From: Haloprofundus halobius
Lineage (GTDB): Archaea; Halobacteriota; Halobacteria; Halobacteriales; Haloferacaceae
Assembly (NCBI RefSeq): GCF_020097835.1
Contig: NZ_CP083666.1
Location: 2,356,001 to 2,420,000, forward strand
Direction of reading: 5' to 3'
Length of the DNA stretch: 64,000 nt
The notes under the pieces were generated by a model, which worked only from the letters and a program-made list of their open reading frames with translations, searched no databases and had not been told where the DNA came from. Made by a program: the position numbers and the translations under genes. Positions 1 through 8,004 of this stretch are shown piece by piece (position 1 is the stretch's first letter; the number at the start of each line of letters is the position of its first letter).

Positions 1-230
1 GTCTCCCACATGGCGACCTGTTCTGCGACCTCCGATAGCGTCGCCGGATACCGGCAGGTCTGCAGGTGATAGAGGACGTACCGACGCCGCGGGTTCTCGA
101 GGACCCGAAACACCGCGTCGAGCGGAAACGCCCCCGCCTCGTCGGCGCGGACGGAGTCGGGAAACTCGTCGAACTCGTCGGTATTTCCCCCGCCTGCGGT
201 CGGCGGATCGTCGGGTGCGTCGTCGTCCAT
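1..230 (-). CDS. Winged-helix HTH protein, 3' part cut off by window edge
   Basis: The first 76 residues are visible, from ATG at 230 running off the window. An acidic Pro/Gly-rich N-terminus is followed by a segment with LDAVFRVLENPRRRYVLYHL, typical of the haloarchaeal winged-helix proteins in which a short helix precedes 'NPRRR(Y/R)'. By analogy it is a DNA-binding transcription regulator; the target is unknown. It is transcribed away from the zinc-finger gene at 492. The C-terminal half cannot be judged. Confidence 0.7.
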   Translation of the reverse strand, partial: MDDDAPDDPPTAGGGNTDEFDEFPDSVRADEAGAFPLDAVFRVLENPRRRYVLYHLQTCRYPATLSEVAEQVAMWE

Positions 231-491
231 CTTGTATCCCCCCAGCGCAGTAGCCGCCGGAACCGAACTCGTCGTCGCTGGCCCGTCGAACCGTTCCGTG
301 CCTCCGCGGCGGCCACTCGTCTTTCGTCCGAAGTACGTGGCTGGAACAACGTTAGTGTTGTTGTTGGTCGCCGCCGTCGGGTCTCCACGGGAGTGGTCGG
401 TCGGACGACGAAGGCGTGAGAGATGCGGACGGAGAACGCCAGTCGCCGGGAGAAGCGCGGACTTTTACGGCCAGATGGATTACGCCGTCGT

Positions 492-1139
492 ATGAGCCAA
501 AGCGAACGCGTCGCGGTGGTCTGTCCCTCCTGCTCACCGCAGACGGAGACCGTCCACGAGGTGCTCAAACCCGGCGGACAGGCGACCGTCCGCTGCACCG
601 AGTGCGGACACACCCACAAGACGACAATCGAGGAGGAGCGCGAAACCGAACTGAGCGTCATCGTCTCCCAGGACGGCGAATCGTTCAGTACGACCGTCGA
701 CGCACCCGCAGAGGAGACGCTGGCCGTCGGCGAGGAGTTCATCGCCGACACGCCCGAGGCCATCATGCTCGTCCGCATCACGTCGCTCGACGTGGGCGGC
801 GACCAGCGCGTCGACAAAGCCGTCGCTGAGGACGTGGCGACGGTCTGGACGCGCGTCGTCGACAACGTGAGCGTCCCCGTCACGCTTCACCCCGGCGACG
901 GCCGCCGCGACGAGACGCGGAGTTTCAAACTCAGCGTCCCCGGCGACTACGAGTTCGTCGTCGGCGAGACCGAGGAACTGAACGACGAGGAGTTCGAGAT
1001 AGAGGGCATCCACGTGCGCCAGAACGCGACGAACTACCGCTTCGACAAGTTCGACCGCGACGGCGACATGGTGTTCGCCAAGGACGTCAAACGCATCTAC
1101 GGCCGCGACGAGACGAGTTCGGCGTGGTCGGCGTGGTGA
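492..1139 (+). CDS. HVO_0476-type zinc-finger protein
   Basis: 215 aa. I chose the ATG at 492 because the upstream in-frame extension is Arg-rich and unlike protein. Two CxxC pairs (CPSC near residue 11, CTEC near residue 39) make a zinc ribbon. The rest is acidic and beta-rich, with a conserved-looking C-terminus (NYRFDKF). It matches the haloarchaeal family named after HVO_0476, whose function is not established. It lies 54 bp before the pcm gene on the same strand and may share its transcript. Confidence 0.75.
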   Translation: MSQSERVAVVCPSCSPQTETVHEVLKPGGQATVRCTECGHTHKTTIEEERETELSVIVSQDGESFSTTVDAPAEETLAVGEEFIADTPEAIMLVRITSLDVGGDQRVDKAVAEDVATVWTRVVDNVSVPVTLHPGDGRRDETRSFKLSVPGDYEFVVGETEELNDEEFEIEGIHVRQNATNYRFDKFDRDGDMVFAKDVKRIYGRDETSSAWSAW

Positions 1140-1193
1140 GATAGCCGACCGCTCGACACGAAACGCGACTCGATACGACGGAGGAAACCTGCT

Positions 1194-1856
1194 ATGGAAT
1201 TCGAAACCGCCCGCAAACGGATGGTCGACCGACTTCTCGAACACGACCGAATCGAACGCGAAGCGACGGCCGAGGCGCTCCGAACCGTCCCGCGCCACGC
1301 GTTCATCCCGCCGGATCGACGAGAGCACGCCTATCATGACCGTCCGTTACCTATCGGCGACGGTCAGACCATCAGCGCGCCGCACATGGTCGCCATCGTC
1401 ACCGACCTTCTCGCGCTCGACCCCGGCGACCGCGTGCTCGAAATCGGCACCGGATGCGGCTACCACGCCGCCGTCACCGCCGAAGCGCTCGCGCGGACGG
1501 GGCGAGACGGCCGAGACGACCATGGAGCGAGCGTCTACAGCGTCGAGTACGACTCCGAACTGGCCGACCACGCCCGCGAGACCCTCTCCGAACACGGGTA
1601 CGACGTCGATGTTCGGACGGGCGACGGGTACGAGGGGTGGGCCGAGCACGCGCCTTACGACCGCGCGTACCTCACCTGTGCCCCCGAGTCGCTTCCGGAA
1701 CGAGTGGTCGAACAGATTCGGCCGGATGGGTGCGTGGTTGGACCGGTCGGTCGCGGGCAGCAGACGCTCGTCCGAGCGTGGCGTCGCGAAGACGGTGACA
1801 TCGACCGTGAGACCCACGGCGGCGTCCGGTTCGTCCCGATGCGACGCGACGACTGA
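1194..1856 (+). CDS. pcm: Protein-L-isoaspartate O-methyltransferase
   Basis: 220 aa, the usual length. This cytosolic repair enzyme transfers methyl from SAM to L-isoaspartyl residues in damaged proteins. The N-terminal helix with VPRHAFIPP, the substrate-site segment around GDGQTISAPHMVA, and the SAM motif VLEIGTGCGYHAA (near residues 80-92) are all present. The C-terminus has GPVGRGQQTL, also typical. First of three methyltransferase genes in a row, followed by a close paralogue at 2902. Confidence 0.93.
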   Translation: MEFETARKRMVDRLLEHDRIEREATAEALRTVPRHAFIPPDRREHAYHDRPLPIGDGQTISAPHMVAIVTDLLALDPGDRVLEIGTGCGYHAAVTAEALARTGRDGRDDHGASVYSVEYDSELADHARETLSEHGYDVDVRTGDGYEGWAEHAPYDRAYLTCAPESLPERVVEQIRPDGCVVGPVGRGQQTLVRAWRREDGDIDRETHGGVRFVPMRRDD

Positions 1857-1938
1857 GACGGCCGCGGGCGACCGACCGAGGAGAACGACCCACCGCCCGC
1901 AACGACCGATTTTTCTCCGCCGACTCCCACTCCCCTGC

Positions 1939-2880
1939 ATGCCGACCGTACACCGTTCGGGGCACGACACCGAGACGCTGTTACTTCTCTGGGCGGCCCG
2001 CGAGACGGGAGCGCTCGACGCGCTGACGAGCCGTGCGGGAACCGCCGACGCCGTCGCCGCCGAGACCGACGTGACGCCCGAGGCGGCGCGCGTCGTCGTC
2101 GACTCGCTCGCCGACCTCGGCTTTCTCGAACGTGTCGGCGACGAGTACGAGGTGACGAACCGCGCGCTCGGCTTTCTCGCCAAGCGTGACGTTCGCTCCA
2201 TCGGTCGCCTACCGCACGCACTCGACATGCTCGACCGCTACACAGAGCTTCCGGAGACGATGACGACGGGCGTGCCCCCGGTGTCGAGCGCGGAGTCGAC
2301 GAGAAACCGACTGGGCGCACACGCTGCGACCGACGAATCGGTCGTCAGAGCCGCCGTCACCGCAGCGGTTCGCCTCGCACCGCGCGCGAAGCACGTACTG
2401 AACGTCGCCGGCAGGTCGGGCGTCTACGCCCGCGAGTTCGTCGCTCGTGGGTTCGAGGTCACGATGTGCGACGGTGACGACGTCGTCGAGTTCGTCGCCC
2501 CGGCGCTCGAACACGAGGACGTGACGCTCGAACGCCGGTCGTTGGCGACGATAGCCGACGGGACGTACGACCTCGTCTTCGGCGAGAACCTCTGTTGCTC
2601 GCTCGCTGTCGCGGAGACTCGAACGCTGCTGTCCACGGTCGAAGACACGCTGTCGCCGTCCGGCGCGGCCGTCTTCGTCGAACCCGTCCGAGGCCGCTCG
2701 TCGTCGGCAGCAACCGTTCGGGCGGCGACGGAGGCGCTCGCGACCGGCAGCGGCGGTGCGTACGACGAGTCGCAGTACCGCGGGTGGTTCTCGGAGGCTG
2801 GGTTCGAGCGTGTCCGCGTCGACGACGTCCCTGGAACCGACCGACAGGCGGTCGGGGGGTACAAGCGCCGAGTTGATTAG
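1939..2880 (+). CDS. SAM-dependent methyltransferase with N-terminal winged helix
   Basis: 313 aa from ATG 1939; the long upstream extension is an overlap with pcm in another frame. Residues about 10-85 form a winged-helix dimerisation domain (AAETDVTPEAARVVVDSLADLGFLER). A class I methyltransferase fold follows, though the glycine loop (NVAGRSGVYAREF) is degenerate. The layout resembles O-methyltransferase/hydroxyneurosporene methyltransferase-like proteins. The substrate is unknown. Its position between two PCM genes suggests a shared transcript but proves no shared role. Confidence 0.75.
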   Translation: MPTVHRSGHDTETLLLLWAARETGALDALTSRAGTADAVAAETDVTPEAARVVVDSLADLGFLERVGDEYEVTNRALGFLAKRDVRSIGRLPHALDMLDRYTELPETMTTGVPPVSSAESTRNRLGAHAATDESVVRAAVTAAVRLAPRAKHVLNVAGRSGVYAREFVARGFEVTMCDGDDVVEFVAPALEHEDVTLERRSLATIADGTYDLVFGENLCCSLAVAETRTLLSTVEDTLSPSGAAVFVEPVRGRSSSAATVRAATEALATGSGGAYDESQYRGWFSEAGFERVRVDDVPGTDRQAVGGYKRRVD

Positions 2881-2901
2881 CCGTCGTCTCGGAGGTGAGG
2901 T

Positions 2902-3654
2902 ATGGACCCCGCGGTACTGCGCGAGGACATGGTCGACGGCCTCGAGCGGGCACTCGGAGAGCGTCTCGACGAGCGCGTCGACGTAGCGATGCGGACGGTC
3001 CCGCGCCACGAGTTCGTCGACGACCATCCCTACGCGAACAGGAACACGACCGAGAACGGTAGTCGCGTCCTCGCCCCGTCGACGGTCGCGCGACTGCTCT
3101 CCGCGCTCGACCCGACCGACGGCGACAACGTCCTCGTCGTCGGCGCGGGCGTCGGCTACACCGCCGCCGTCGCCGCCGAGTTGGTCGGCGACGCGAACGT
3201 ACAGGCTATCGACATCTCCCGACGGATAGTGATCTACGCACGCCAACGCCTCGCAGAGACCGGTTACGACGGCGTCCTCGTCGACTGCCGCGACGGCGCT
3301 CGCGGCTACCCCGAGTACGCCCCGTTCGACCGCATCCTCCTCGAAGCGGCGGCGATTCGCCCCCCGCGCGCGCTCGTCGACCAGTTAGCGCCGGACGGGA
3401 AGCTCGTCCTCCCGATGGGTGGCCCCCAGCAGACGCTCGTCGCCGTCGAGCCGGGTCCCGAGGCGGCGGGACCCGACGGCGTCACCGAGCGCTACGGGCC
3501 GGCGCAGTTCGCGCCGATGCTCGTCGAGGGCGAACAGCCGGACGGGCTCGCGCGTAACCGAACGGTTCGGGAGGACCGCGAGTACGACGAGAGCGGCTGG
3601 CGCGCGCGGACCGGCTGGGAGCAGGACTGGGTCGACTGGGACGAACACCTCTGA
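2902..3654 (+). CDS. PCM-like protein-isoaspartate methyltransferase, second copy
   Basis: 250 aa. It has the PCM layout: VPRHEFVDDHPYA, then a SAM motif VLVVGAGVGYTAAVAAEL, then APFDRILLEAAA and LPMGGPQQTL. The segment that holds the substrate-site serine/threonine in pcm is changed to SRVLAPSTVARLL, so the catalytic residues may differ. The C-terminus is longer than usual and rich in Arg and Trp (WRARTGWEQDW). It is a divergent paralogue of the gene at 1194, 21 bp after the middle methyltransferase gene. Isoaspartate repair itself is uncertain. Confidence 0.8.
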   Translation: MDPAVLREDMVDGLERALGERLDERVDVAMRTVPRHEFVDDHPYANRNTTENGSRVLAPSTVARLLSALDPTDGDNVLVVGAGVGYTAAVAAELVGDANVQAIDISRRIVIYARQRLAETGYDGVLVDCRDGARGYPEYAPFDRILLEAAAIRPPRALVDQLAPDGKLVLPMGGPQQTLVAVEPGPEAAGPDGVTERYGPAQFAPMLVEGEQPDGLARNRTVREDREYDESGWRARTGWEQDWVDWDEHL

Positions 3655-3687
3655 GCCGGCGGACGGTGGCCCACCGGCACTCCGCGT

Positions 3688-4155
3688 TCACCCGCCGCGA
3701 ATCACCAGTATCTTCGTGTTCGCCCGGCGGTCGACGAACTCGCTTCCCGCGGGCGGTTTCACTTCGACGACGAGCGTACCGTCCTCCCGATTCGGCCCGA
3801 GGGTGGGGTCGACGGTGACTCTCGCCCGCCCGTCTGCGTCGGTCGTCGCCGTCTCGATGCCGTCGATGTCGGCCGTCCCCCCTTTGACGACGAGCGTCGC
3901 GTCGGCGACCGGGTCGCCGTCGGAACCGACGGCCGTGAGCGTCAGCGTCTGTTCCTCGGGAGCGACGACGTCCGGCGAAGGCCGAACGTCCACCTCCACG
4001 ACGGCCAACCCCTGGATCCCGCTTATCATGTTCATCATCACACTGAGGCTCGCGACGCCGACCACGAGCGCGATGACGAGGCGGATGGGCAGCCCCTCGA
4101 TGGCGCGTTCGTCGCGGCGGAAGCTGTCGAACTGTCCTCGGAGTGGGTCGAGCAT
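3688..4155 (-). CDS. Membrane-anchored Ig/carboxypeptidase-regulatory-like domain protein
   Basis: 155 aa. I used the internal ATG at 4155 because the upstream in-frame part lies over the HerA-like gene. One transmembrane helix (about residues 25-48, LVIALVVGVASLSVMM) is followed by a beta-sandwich of the CarboxypepD_reg/Big type (LTLTAVGSDGDPVADATLVVKGG). It is probably anchored with the sandwich outside the cell, and is divergent from the ATPase gene at 4231. Function unknown. Confidence 0.65.
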   Translation of the reverse strand: MLDPLRGQFDSFRRDERAIEGLPIRLVIALVVGVASLSVMMNMISGIQGLAVVEVDVRPSPDVVAPEEQTLTLTAVGSDGDPVADATLVVKGGTADIDGIETATTDADGRARVTVDPTLGPNREDGTLVVEVKPPAGSEFVDRRANTKILVIRGG

Positions 4156-4230
4156 ACGCCGTCTGGTCCCGTTCTCCGGGATAAACCTCGGGACGAGAGT
4201 TGAAATCCGAAGACGGGACCCACGACTCAC

Positions 4231-5394
4231 ATGCACGTCTTCGGACGGGCGGAAGCCGAATCGACGGCGGGGAGTTTGCGAGACGACGCGCGGCGACCGA
4301 CCGGTCGTCTCGGAACGTATCGCGCCCGCGACGGTAGCGACGCCGCGCCCGTGGGTGTCGACCTCGATACCCCGCACGCGGCGCTCGTCGTCGGTAAGCG
4401 CGGCAGCGGGAAGTCGTACACCCTCGGCGTTCTCGCGGAGGCAGCGGCACGGGCGGACGGCATCGCCCCCGTCGTCGTCGACCCGATGGGTGTCTTCTCG
4501 GGCTTGACGGCGGAGTCGGCGACCGGTGACGGCAGCAACGCCGACGCCGATCCGGTTCGCGCCACAGTCGTCGAAGCGCCGACCGTCGCCGCGGAGTCGC
4601 TTCCCCCGGCGTCGTGGCCTGCGCTCCTCGGACTCGATCCGGAGAGTCCAGCGGGAACACTCGTCTGGCAGGCGGCGAGTGAGGGTGCGTCGCTCTCGGC
4701 GATGCGCGACCACGTCGCCGACGCTGACGCCGGTGACGCTGCCCGACGGGCGGCGCGGAACCACCTCCGACTTGCCGACTCGTGGGACGTCTTCGAACCG
4801 GCGGGCCTCGACACGAGGGACCTGCTCGGCGGCGAGGCGACGGTGCTGGACCTCTCGGGAATCCCGGACGCACCGTCGAACGCGGTCTGCGCGGCCGTCG
4901 CCGGTGGACTGTACGAACGCCGTGCATCCATCGCATCGACGTCCGTCGCCGAATCGCTCCGCTTACCGTGGCTGTTCGTCGACGAAGCGCACACGTTCTT
5001 CGACGGCGTCGCCGCAAACGCCTTAAGGAGAGTCCTCACCCGGGGACGAGCGCCGGGAGTGAGCCTCGTCGCCGCGACGCAGCGCCCGAGCGCGCTCCCC
5101 GACGTCGCCGTCTCGCAGGCCGATCTCCTCGTCGCCCATCGACTGACGATGCAGACGGACGTGACGGCGCTGACCGCCGCACAGCCGACGTATCTCGCAG
5201 GGACGATACGCGAACGGTTGCCGACGCGGACGGGTGACGCGCTCGTCGTCGACGACACGACCGAATCGGCGCACGCGGTTCGAGTCCGGAATCGGGACAC
5301 GCCACACGGCGGCGGGAGCCCGCGGGCGAGTCGAGTTGTCAGCGCGACAGGGAAGGGCGGGAACGAGCGGTCGGAGACCGGAGCACGTTTGTAA
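4231..5394 (+). CDS. HerA/FtsK-superfamily P-loop ATPase
   Basis: 387 aa. Walker A GKRGSGKSYT lies near residue 55; Walker B is LFVDEAHTF near residue 251. A later segment (LVAATQRPSALPDVAVSQADLLVAHRL) is the sensor region seen in archaeal HerA-like and DUF87 ATPases. Such proteins pump or clear DNA; here there is no NurA nuclease partner, so this is probably one of the stand-alone haloarchaeal paralogues. The start at 4231 is 75 bp from the divergent gene at 4155. Confidence 0.82.
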   Translation: MHVFGRAEAESTAGSLRDDARRPTGRLGTYRARDGSDAAPVGVDLDTPHAALVVGKRGSGKSYTLGVLAEAAARADGIAPVVVDPMGVFSGLTAESATGDGSNADADPVRATVVEAPTVAAESLPPASWPALLGLDPESPAGTLVWQAASEGASLSAMRDHVADADAGDAARRAARNHLRLADSWDVFEPAGLDTRDLLGGEATVLDLSGIPDAPSNAVCAAVAGGLYERRASIASTSVAESLRLPWLFVDEAHTFFDGVAANALRRVLTRGRAPGVSLVAATQRPSALPDVAVSQADLLVAHRLTMQTDVTALTAAQPTYLAGTIRERLPTRTGDALVVDDTTESAHAVRVRNRDTPHGGGSPRASRVVSATGKGGNERSETGARL

Positions 5395-5473
5395 GCCCCC
5401 CGCCTGGGAGTCGACAGACCGGTCGGGTCGCACACGCGATACCGCTCGAAGCGACCGACTACACGACGAGGAG

Positions 5474-5872
5474 ATGACCGCAAACCACCCGCTCGTTCGA
5501 CTCGAAACGCTCGCACTCGTCGCCATCGGCGGGTTCGCGGGGGCGAACCTCCGGTTTCTCTTCGCCGACGTGCTCCCCGGCCTCGGCGGGACGCTGGCGG
5601 CGAACGCGCTCGGCAGTTTCGCGCTCGGCGTCGTCCTCTACGAGGCGACGTACTTCGGCGTCGTCGCCGCGGAAACACGAGTCGCCGTCGCGACGGGGTT
5701 TCTCTCGTCGTTTACGACCTACAGCACCTTCGCGCTCCAGTCGGCGCAGGCAGGACCGGCGCTGCTCGTCGCGAACGTCGTGGCGAACTACACGCTCGGT
5801 TTCGCCGGAGTGCTGGCGGGTCGTTCGCTCGTGGACGCTCTCGCCCGGAGGTGGAGTCGATGGCCGCGGTAG
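5474..5872 (+). CDS. crcB: Fluoride ion channel subunit (Fluc/CrcB)
   Basis: 132 aa with four membrane helices. It shows the Fluc hallmarks GGFAGANLRFL, an Asn in NALGSFALG and the FSSFTTYSTF-type loop (GFLSSFTTYSTFA). These dual-topology proteins form dimers that export fluoride. The gene overlaps the next crcB by 13 bp, so the two probably form a heterodimer with opposite topologies. Confidence 0.93.
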   Translation: MTANHPLVRLETLALVAIGGFAGANLRFLFADVLPGLGGTLAANALGSFALGVVLYEATYFGVVAAETRVAVATGFLSSFTTYSTFALQSAQAGPALLVANVVANYTLGFAGVLAGRSLVDALARRWSRWPR

Positions 5873-6225
5873 ACCCGGCACATCTCGTCGGTACGGGCGG
5901 TGCTGTCGGCGCACTGCTCCGGTATCTCGTGGGGGAGCTCGTGGATGACGAGTCGTTTCCGCTGTCGACGCTGACCGTGAACGTCGTCGGGAGCTTCGTC
6001 CTCGGCGTGGTGACGTTTGCGGGCGTCGGCGACACCGCGTTGCTCCTCGTCGGTACGGGCGCGTGCGGCTCGTTCACGACGTTCTCGTCGTTCTCGTTCG
6101 AGACTGTTCGACTGTGGGAGACCGGCGAGAGACGGGAGGCCGTCGCGAACGCGACGGTGAATCTGGTCGGCGCGGGCCTCGCGCTCGGCGCGGCGTGGGT
6201 CGTCGCCTCCGGCGGCGCGCTCTGA
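5860..6225 (+). CDS. crcB: Fluoride ion channel subunit, second copy
   Basis: 121 aa from ATG 5860. Motifs GTGGAVGALLRYL, NVVGSFVLG and GACGSFTTFSSFSFE match the Fluc family. It overlaps the upstream crcB by 13 bp, as is usual for paired crcB genes, so translational coupling is likely. Four membrane helices are visible. No fluoride riboswitch was seen upstream of the pair. Confidence 0.93.
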   Translation: MAAVDPAHLVGTGGAVGALLRYLVGELVDDESFPLSTLTVNVVGSFVLGVVTFAGVGDTALLLVGTGACGSFTTFSSFSFETVRLWETGERREAVANATVNLVGAGLALGAAWVVASGGAL

Positions 6226-6270
6226 GACCGCATCGACAGCTACAGGCGTCCGGGAGACGAAAGTCGGCGT

Positions 6271-6417
6271 ATGTCCGACGGCCCGGCAAATCGGTCGAAG
6301 CTCGCTCGCTTCGTCGACGGTGCGGCGGGGAGTCCGTTCCTCGCGGTGATAGTCGCGTTGTTGGTTCTCCTGTCGATGTTTTTCTTGGTCGGCGGCCTGC
6401 TGTACGTGTTCGGATGA
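6271..6417 (+). CDS. Small single-span membrane protein
   Basis: 48 aa: a polar N-terminus of about 20 residues and one strong transmembrane helix (FLAVIVALLVLLSMFFLV). It follows the crcB pair by 45 bp. No family recognised. The well-formed helix and clean start support it as a gene, but it is short. Confidence 0.55.
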   Translation: MSDGPANRSKLARFVDGAAGSPFLAVIVALLVLLSMFFLVGGLLYVFG

Positions 6418-6495
6418 GCGGTCTAGCTCTCGGTGTTCGGTGAAGTCGTTCGGAACCGAGACGATTCGCTCCTGCTGTGACTTCGGTAGAAAGAC

Positions 6496-6564
6496 GCCCG
6501 AGGCGGGATTTGAACCACGGTCGTTCCGCTCGCCGTGCTCGCTTCACTCCCTGATTCAAATCCC
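6496..6564. repeat. Left arm of inverted repeat, with tRNA-Asp 3'-end fragment
   Basis: Begins with a 21-bp copy of the tRNA-Asp 3' end (6496-6516, minus strand) and ends with a 28-bp block (6537-6564) whose exact reverse complement stands at 7318-7345. Between them the match to the right arm continues with mismatches. The arms surround one tRNA-Asp and the endonuclease pseudogene. Confidence 0.8.
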
Positions 6565-6638
6565 TTCGTAGGGTTCACAGATTCCGACGGAATCGCTCGG
6601 CGACGAGACGCCTCGCTCAGAAGTCGGAATCAGAAGAA

Positions 6639-6711
6639 CGCCCGAGGCGGGATTTGAACCCGCGTCACGACCGTGACAGGGTCGTATGATGGGCCACTAC
6701 ACCACCCGGGC
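6639..6711 (-). tRNA. tRNA-Asp (anticodon GTC)
   Basis: Read on the minus strand it folds as a full cloverleaf: 7-bp acceptor stem with one G-U pair, anticodon stem ACGAC/GTCGT with loop CTGTCAC (anticodon GTC), T arm GCGGG-TTCAAAT-CCCGC and discriminator G. It is identical over its whole length to the copy at 7450-7522. Confidence 0.93.
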
Positions 6712-6789
6712 CTGATAACGCATCCAAGGGTACTGCTCGGGGTTATTAATGGGTGTCGATATTCGATGCAGGTGACCACTGCAGTAGAG

Positions 6790-7208
6790 TTAGTCGAACT
6801 GCGCTGCGAGTACGTAATCGCTTGCCCAGTTGATTCGTGATGTCGGCGCTTTGGGGTGCGGGTCTTCGACGCGCAGTCGCATCTCGCCGACTCCGGTGTC
6901 GTCGATGGGACCCAGTAAACGCACCCCGTCGTCGGAGAGTAGACGGCGTACGCGTCGATCTCGTCCGGCGTGTAATCCGTATCGACGCGGCCGTTTTCGC
7001 CAAGCGTCGAACTGTAGAGGTTGAATCGGACAGAGCCGTTCACCCAGTTCCCGGTCTTATACTGGACGCGGTACAACGATTCCTCGTCGTCGACGACCAT
7101 GTCGTAGCGGTCGCTGTCGCCGAACGGAACCGAAACCGAGAGGCCGAAACGCATCAGCGCACTGAGTATCGTCGCTTCGGTTTCGTCACCGCGACGAGAC
7201 GTATTCAT
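6790..7208 (-). pseudogene. Frameshifted PD-(D/E)XK endonuclease (group I intron-type family)
   Basis: From ATG 7208 the protein runs RGDETEATILSALMRFGLSV, then DRYDMVV and LYRVQYKTG (the D...QxK nuclease core), then IDAYAVYSPTTGCVYWVP, matching the small PD-(D/E)XK endonucleases known from group I introns. Near 6907-6910 one base seems missing. The next frame continues the family sequence (IDDTGVGEMRLRVEDP, then INWASDYVL) and stops at 6790, 79 bp short of the tRNA. Unshifted reading would run into tRNA-Asp. No intron was seen here. A sequencing error is possible. Confidence 0.8.
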
Positions 7209-7317
7209 CGTCTCTAATCCTCGCCTAACCGGATTTGAACCTTGAGGTGATAGCGAGTGCGTTCGACGACGAGACGCCTCGCTCAGAAGTCGAAATCAGA
7301 AGAACGCCCGAGGGGGG

Positions 7318-7385
7318 GGGATTTGAATCAGGGAGTGAAGCGAGCGCAGCGAGCGGAACGACTGCGGTTCAAATCCGCGACCGTC
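7318..7385. repeat. Right arm of inverted repeat
   Basis: 7318-7345 is the exact reverse complement of 6537-6564. The match continues with mismatches through a GAGCGGAACGACYG block to a piece resembling the T arm of tRNA-Asp (GGTTCAAATCCGCG). Just upstream, at 7266-7312, is a direct copy of 6600-6645 that ends in the tRNA 3' end GCCCGAGG followed by an expanded G run. Confidence 0.75.
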
Positions 7386-7449
7386 GCATACTGAATTTCG
7401 GTGTTCGCTCGTCACGAGCGACTCGCTCACGAGTTGAAATTCAGAGAAG

Positions 7450-7522
7450 CGCCCGAGGCGGGATTTGAACCCGCGTCACGACCGTGACAGGGTCGTATGA
7501 TGGGCCACTACACCACCCGGGC
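7450..7522 (-). tRNA. tRNA-Asp (anticodon GTC), second copy
   Basis: Sequence identical to the copy at 6639-6711, with full cloverleaf, anticodon GTC and discriminator G. It lies about 250 bp before rpoH on the opposite strand. Exact identity over 73 bp suggests recent duplication or gene conversion. Confidence 0.93.
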
Positions 7523-7704
7523 AACCTGCACTCTCTCGTTTACCGGTGTCGTAAATAACGCTTACCATCCCGTCGCGCCGTGTGCCGAGATACCGCGACC
7601 CGCGTGGCCGGAAAGCATATAATCAGTTACGTCCAGTTCAAGTGTAATGCAGGTTCACGCTGTGGACGCGGCCACGGCCGGTTAGCGGTGCGCCGCGCGG
7701 TTGA

Positions 7705-7740
7705 CAAGTGTTATATGGGTGGGTCGTTAATGCCGCTGTA
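7705..7740 (+). promoter_or_regulatory. Probable promoter of the RNA polymerase operon
   Basis: A TATA-like element, GTGTTATATGG, lies at about 7708-7718, some 60 bp before the rpoH ATG at 7777. This implies a leader of about 30 bases. Judged by eye only. Confidence 0.45.
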
Positions 7741-7776
7741 GTATCTCGTGAGAGCTTCTTCCCACAAGCCCCACCC

Positions 7777-8004
7777 ATGGTAGACGTAAGCCAACACAAA
7801 CTTGTCCCGGAACACACGCTCGTCGACGAGGAGGACGTCGACGCCGTGCTCCAGGAGTACAACGTCGAACGGACGAACCTGCCGAAGATCAAACGCAAAG
7901 ACCCGGCGGTGCCGGACGAGGCCGAATCCGGTGACGTCGTCAGAATCGTACGCGACTCGCGAACCACGGACCAAGCAGTCGTATACCGACTGGTGATCGA
8001 ATGA
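7777..8004 (+). CDS. rpoH: DNA-directed RNA polymerase subunit H (Rpo5)
   Basis: 75 aa, the usual length for archaeal subunit H, which corresponds to the C-terminal domain of eukaryotic RPB5. [18 protein letters not shown] and [11 protein letters not shown] are family signatures. I chose ATG 7777; the longer in-frame ORF starts inside the promoter region. It overlaps rpoB2 by 4 bp and opens the polymerase operon. Confidence 0.97.
   Translation: MVDVSQHKLVPEHTLVDEEDVDAVLQEYNVERTNLPKIKRKDPAVPDEAESGDVVRIVRDSRTTDQAVVYRLVIE

Noticed and set aside
534-1337. Long antisense ORF (267 aa) across the zinc-finger and pcm genes
   Set aside because: Composition (Val/Arg/His-rich without motifs) is that of the reverse strand of a GC-rich gene; both real genes on the other strand have clear families.
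6640-6790. C-terminal extension of the endonuclease frame into tRNA-Asp
   Set aside because: Family sequence continues in another frame and stops at 6790; the extension reads tRNA sequence as protein.
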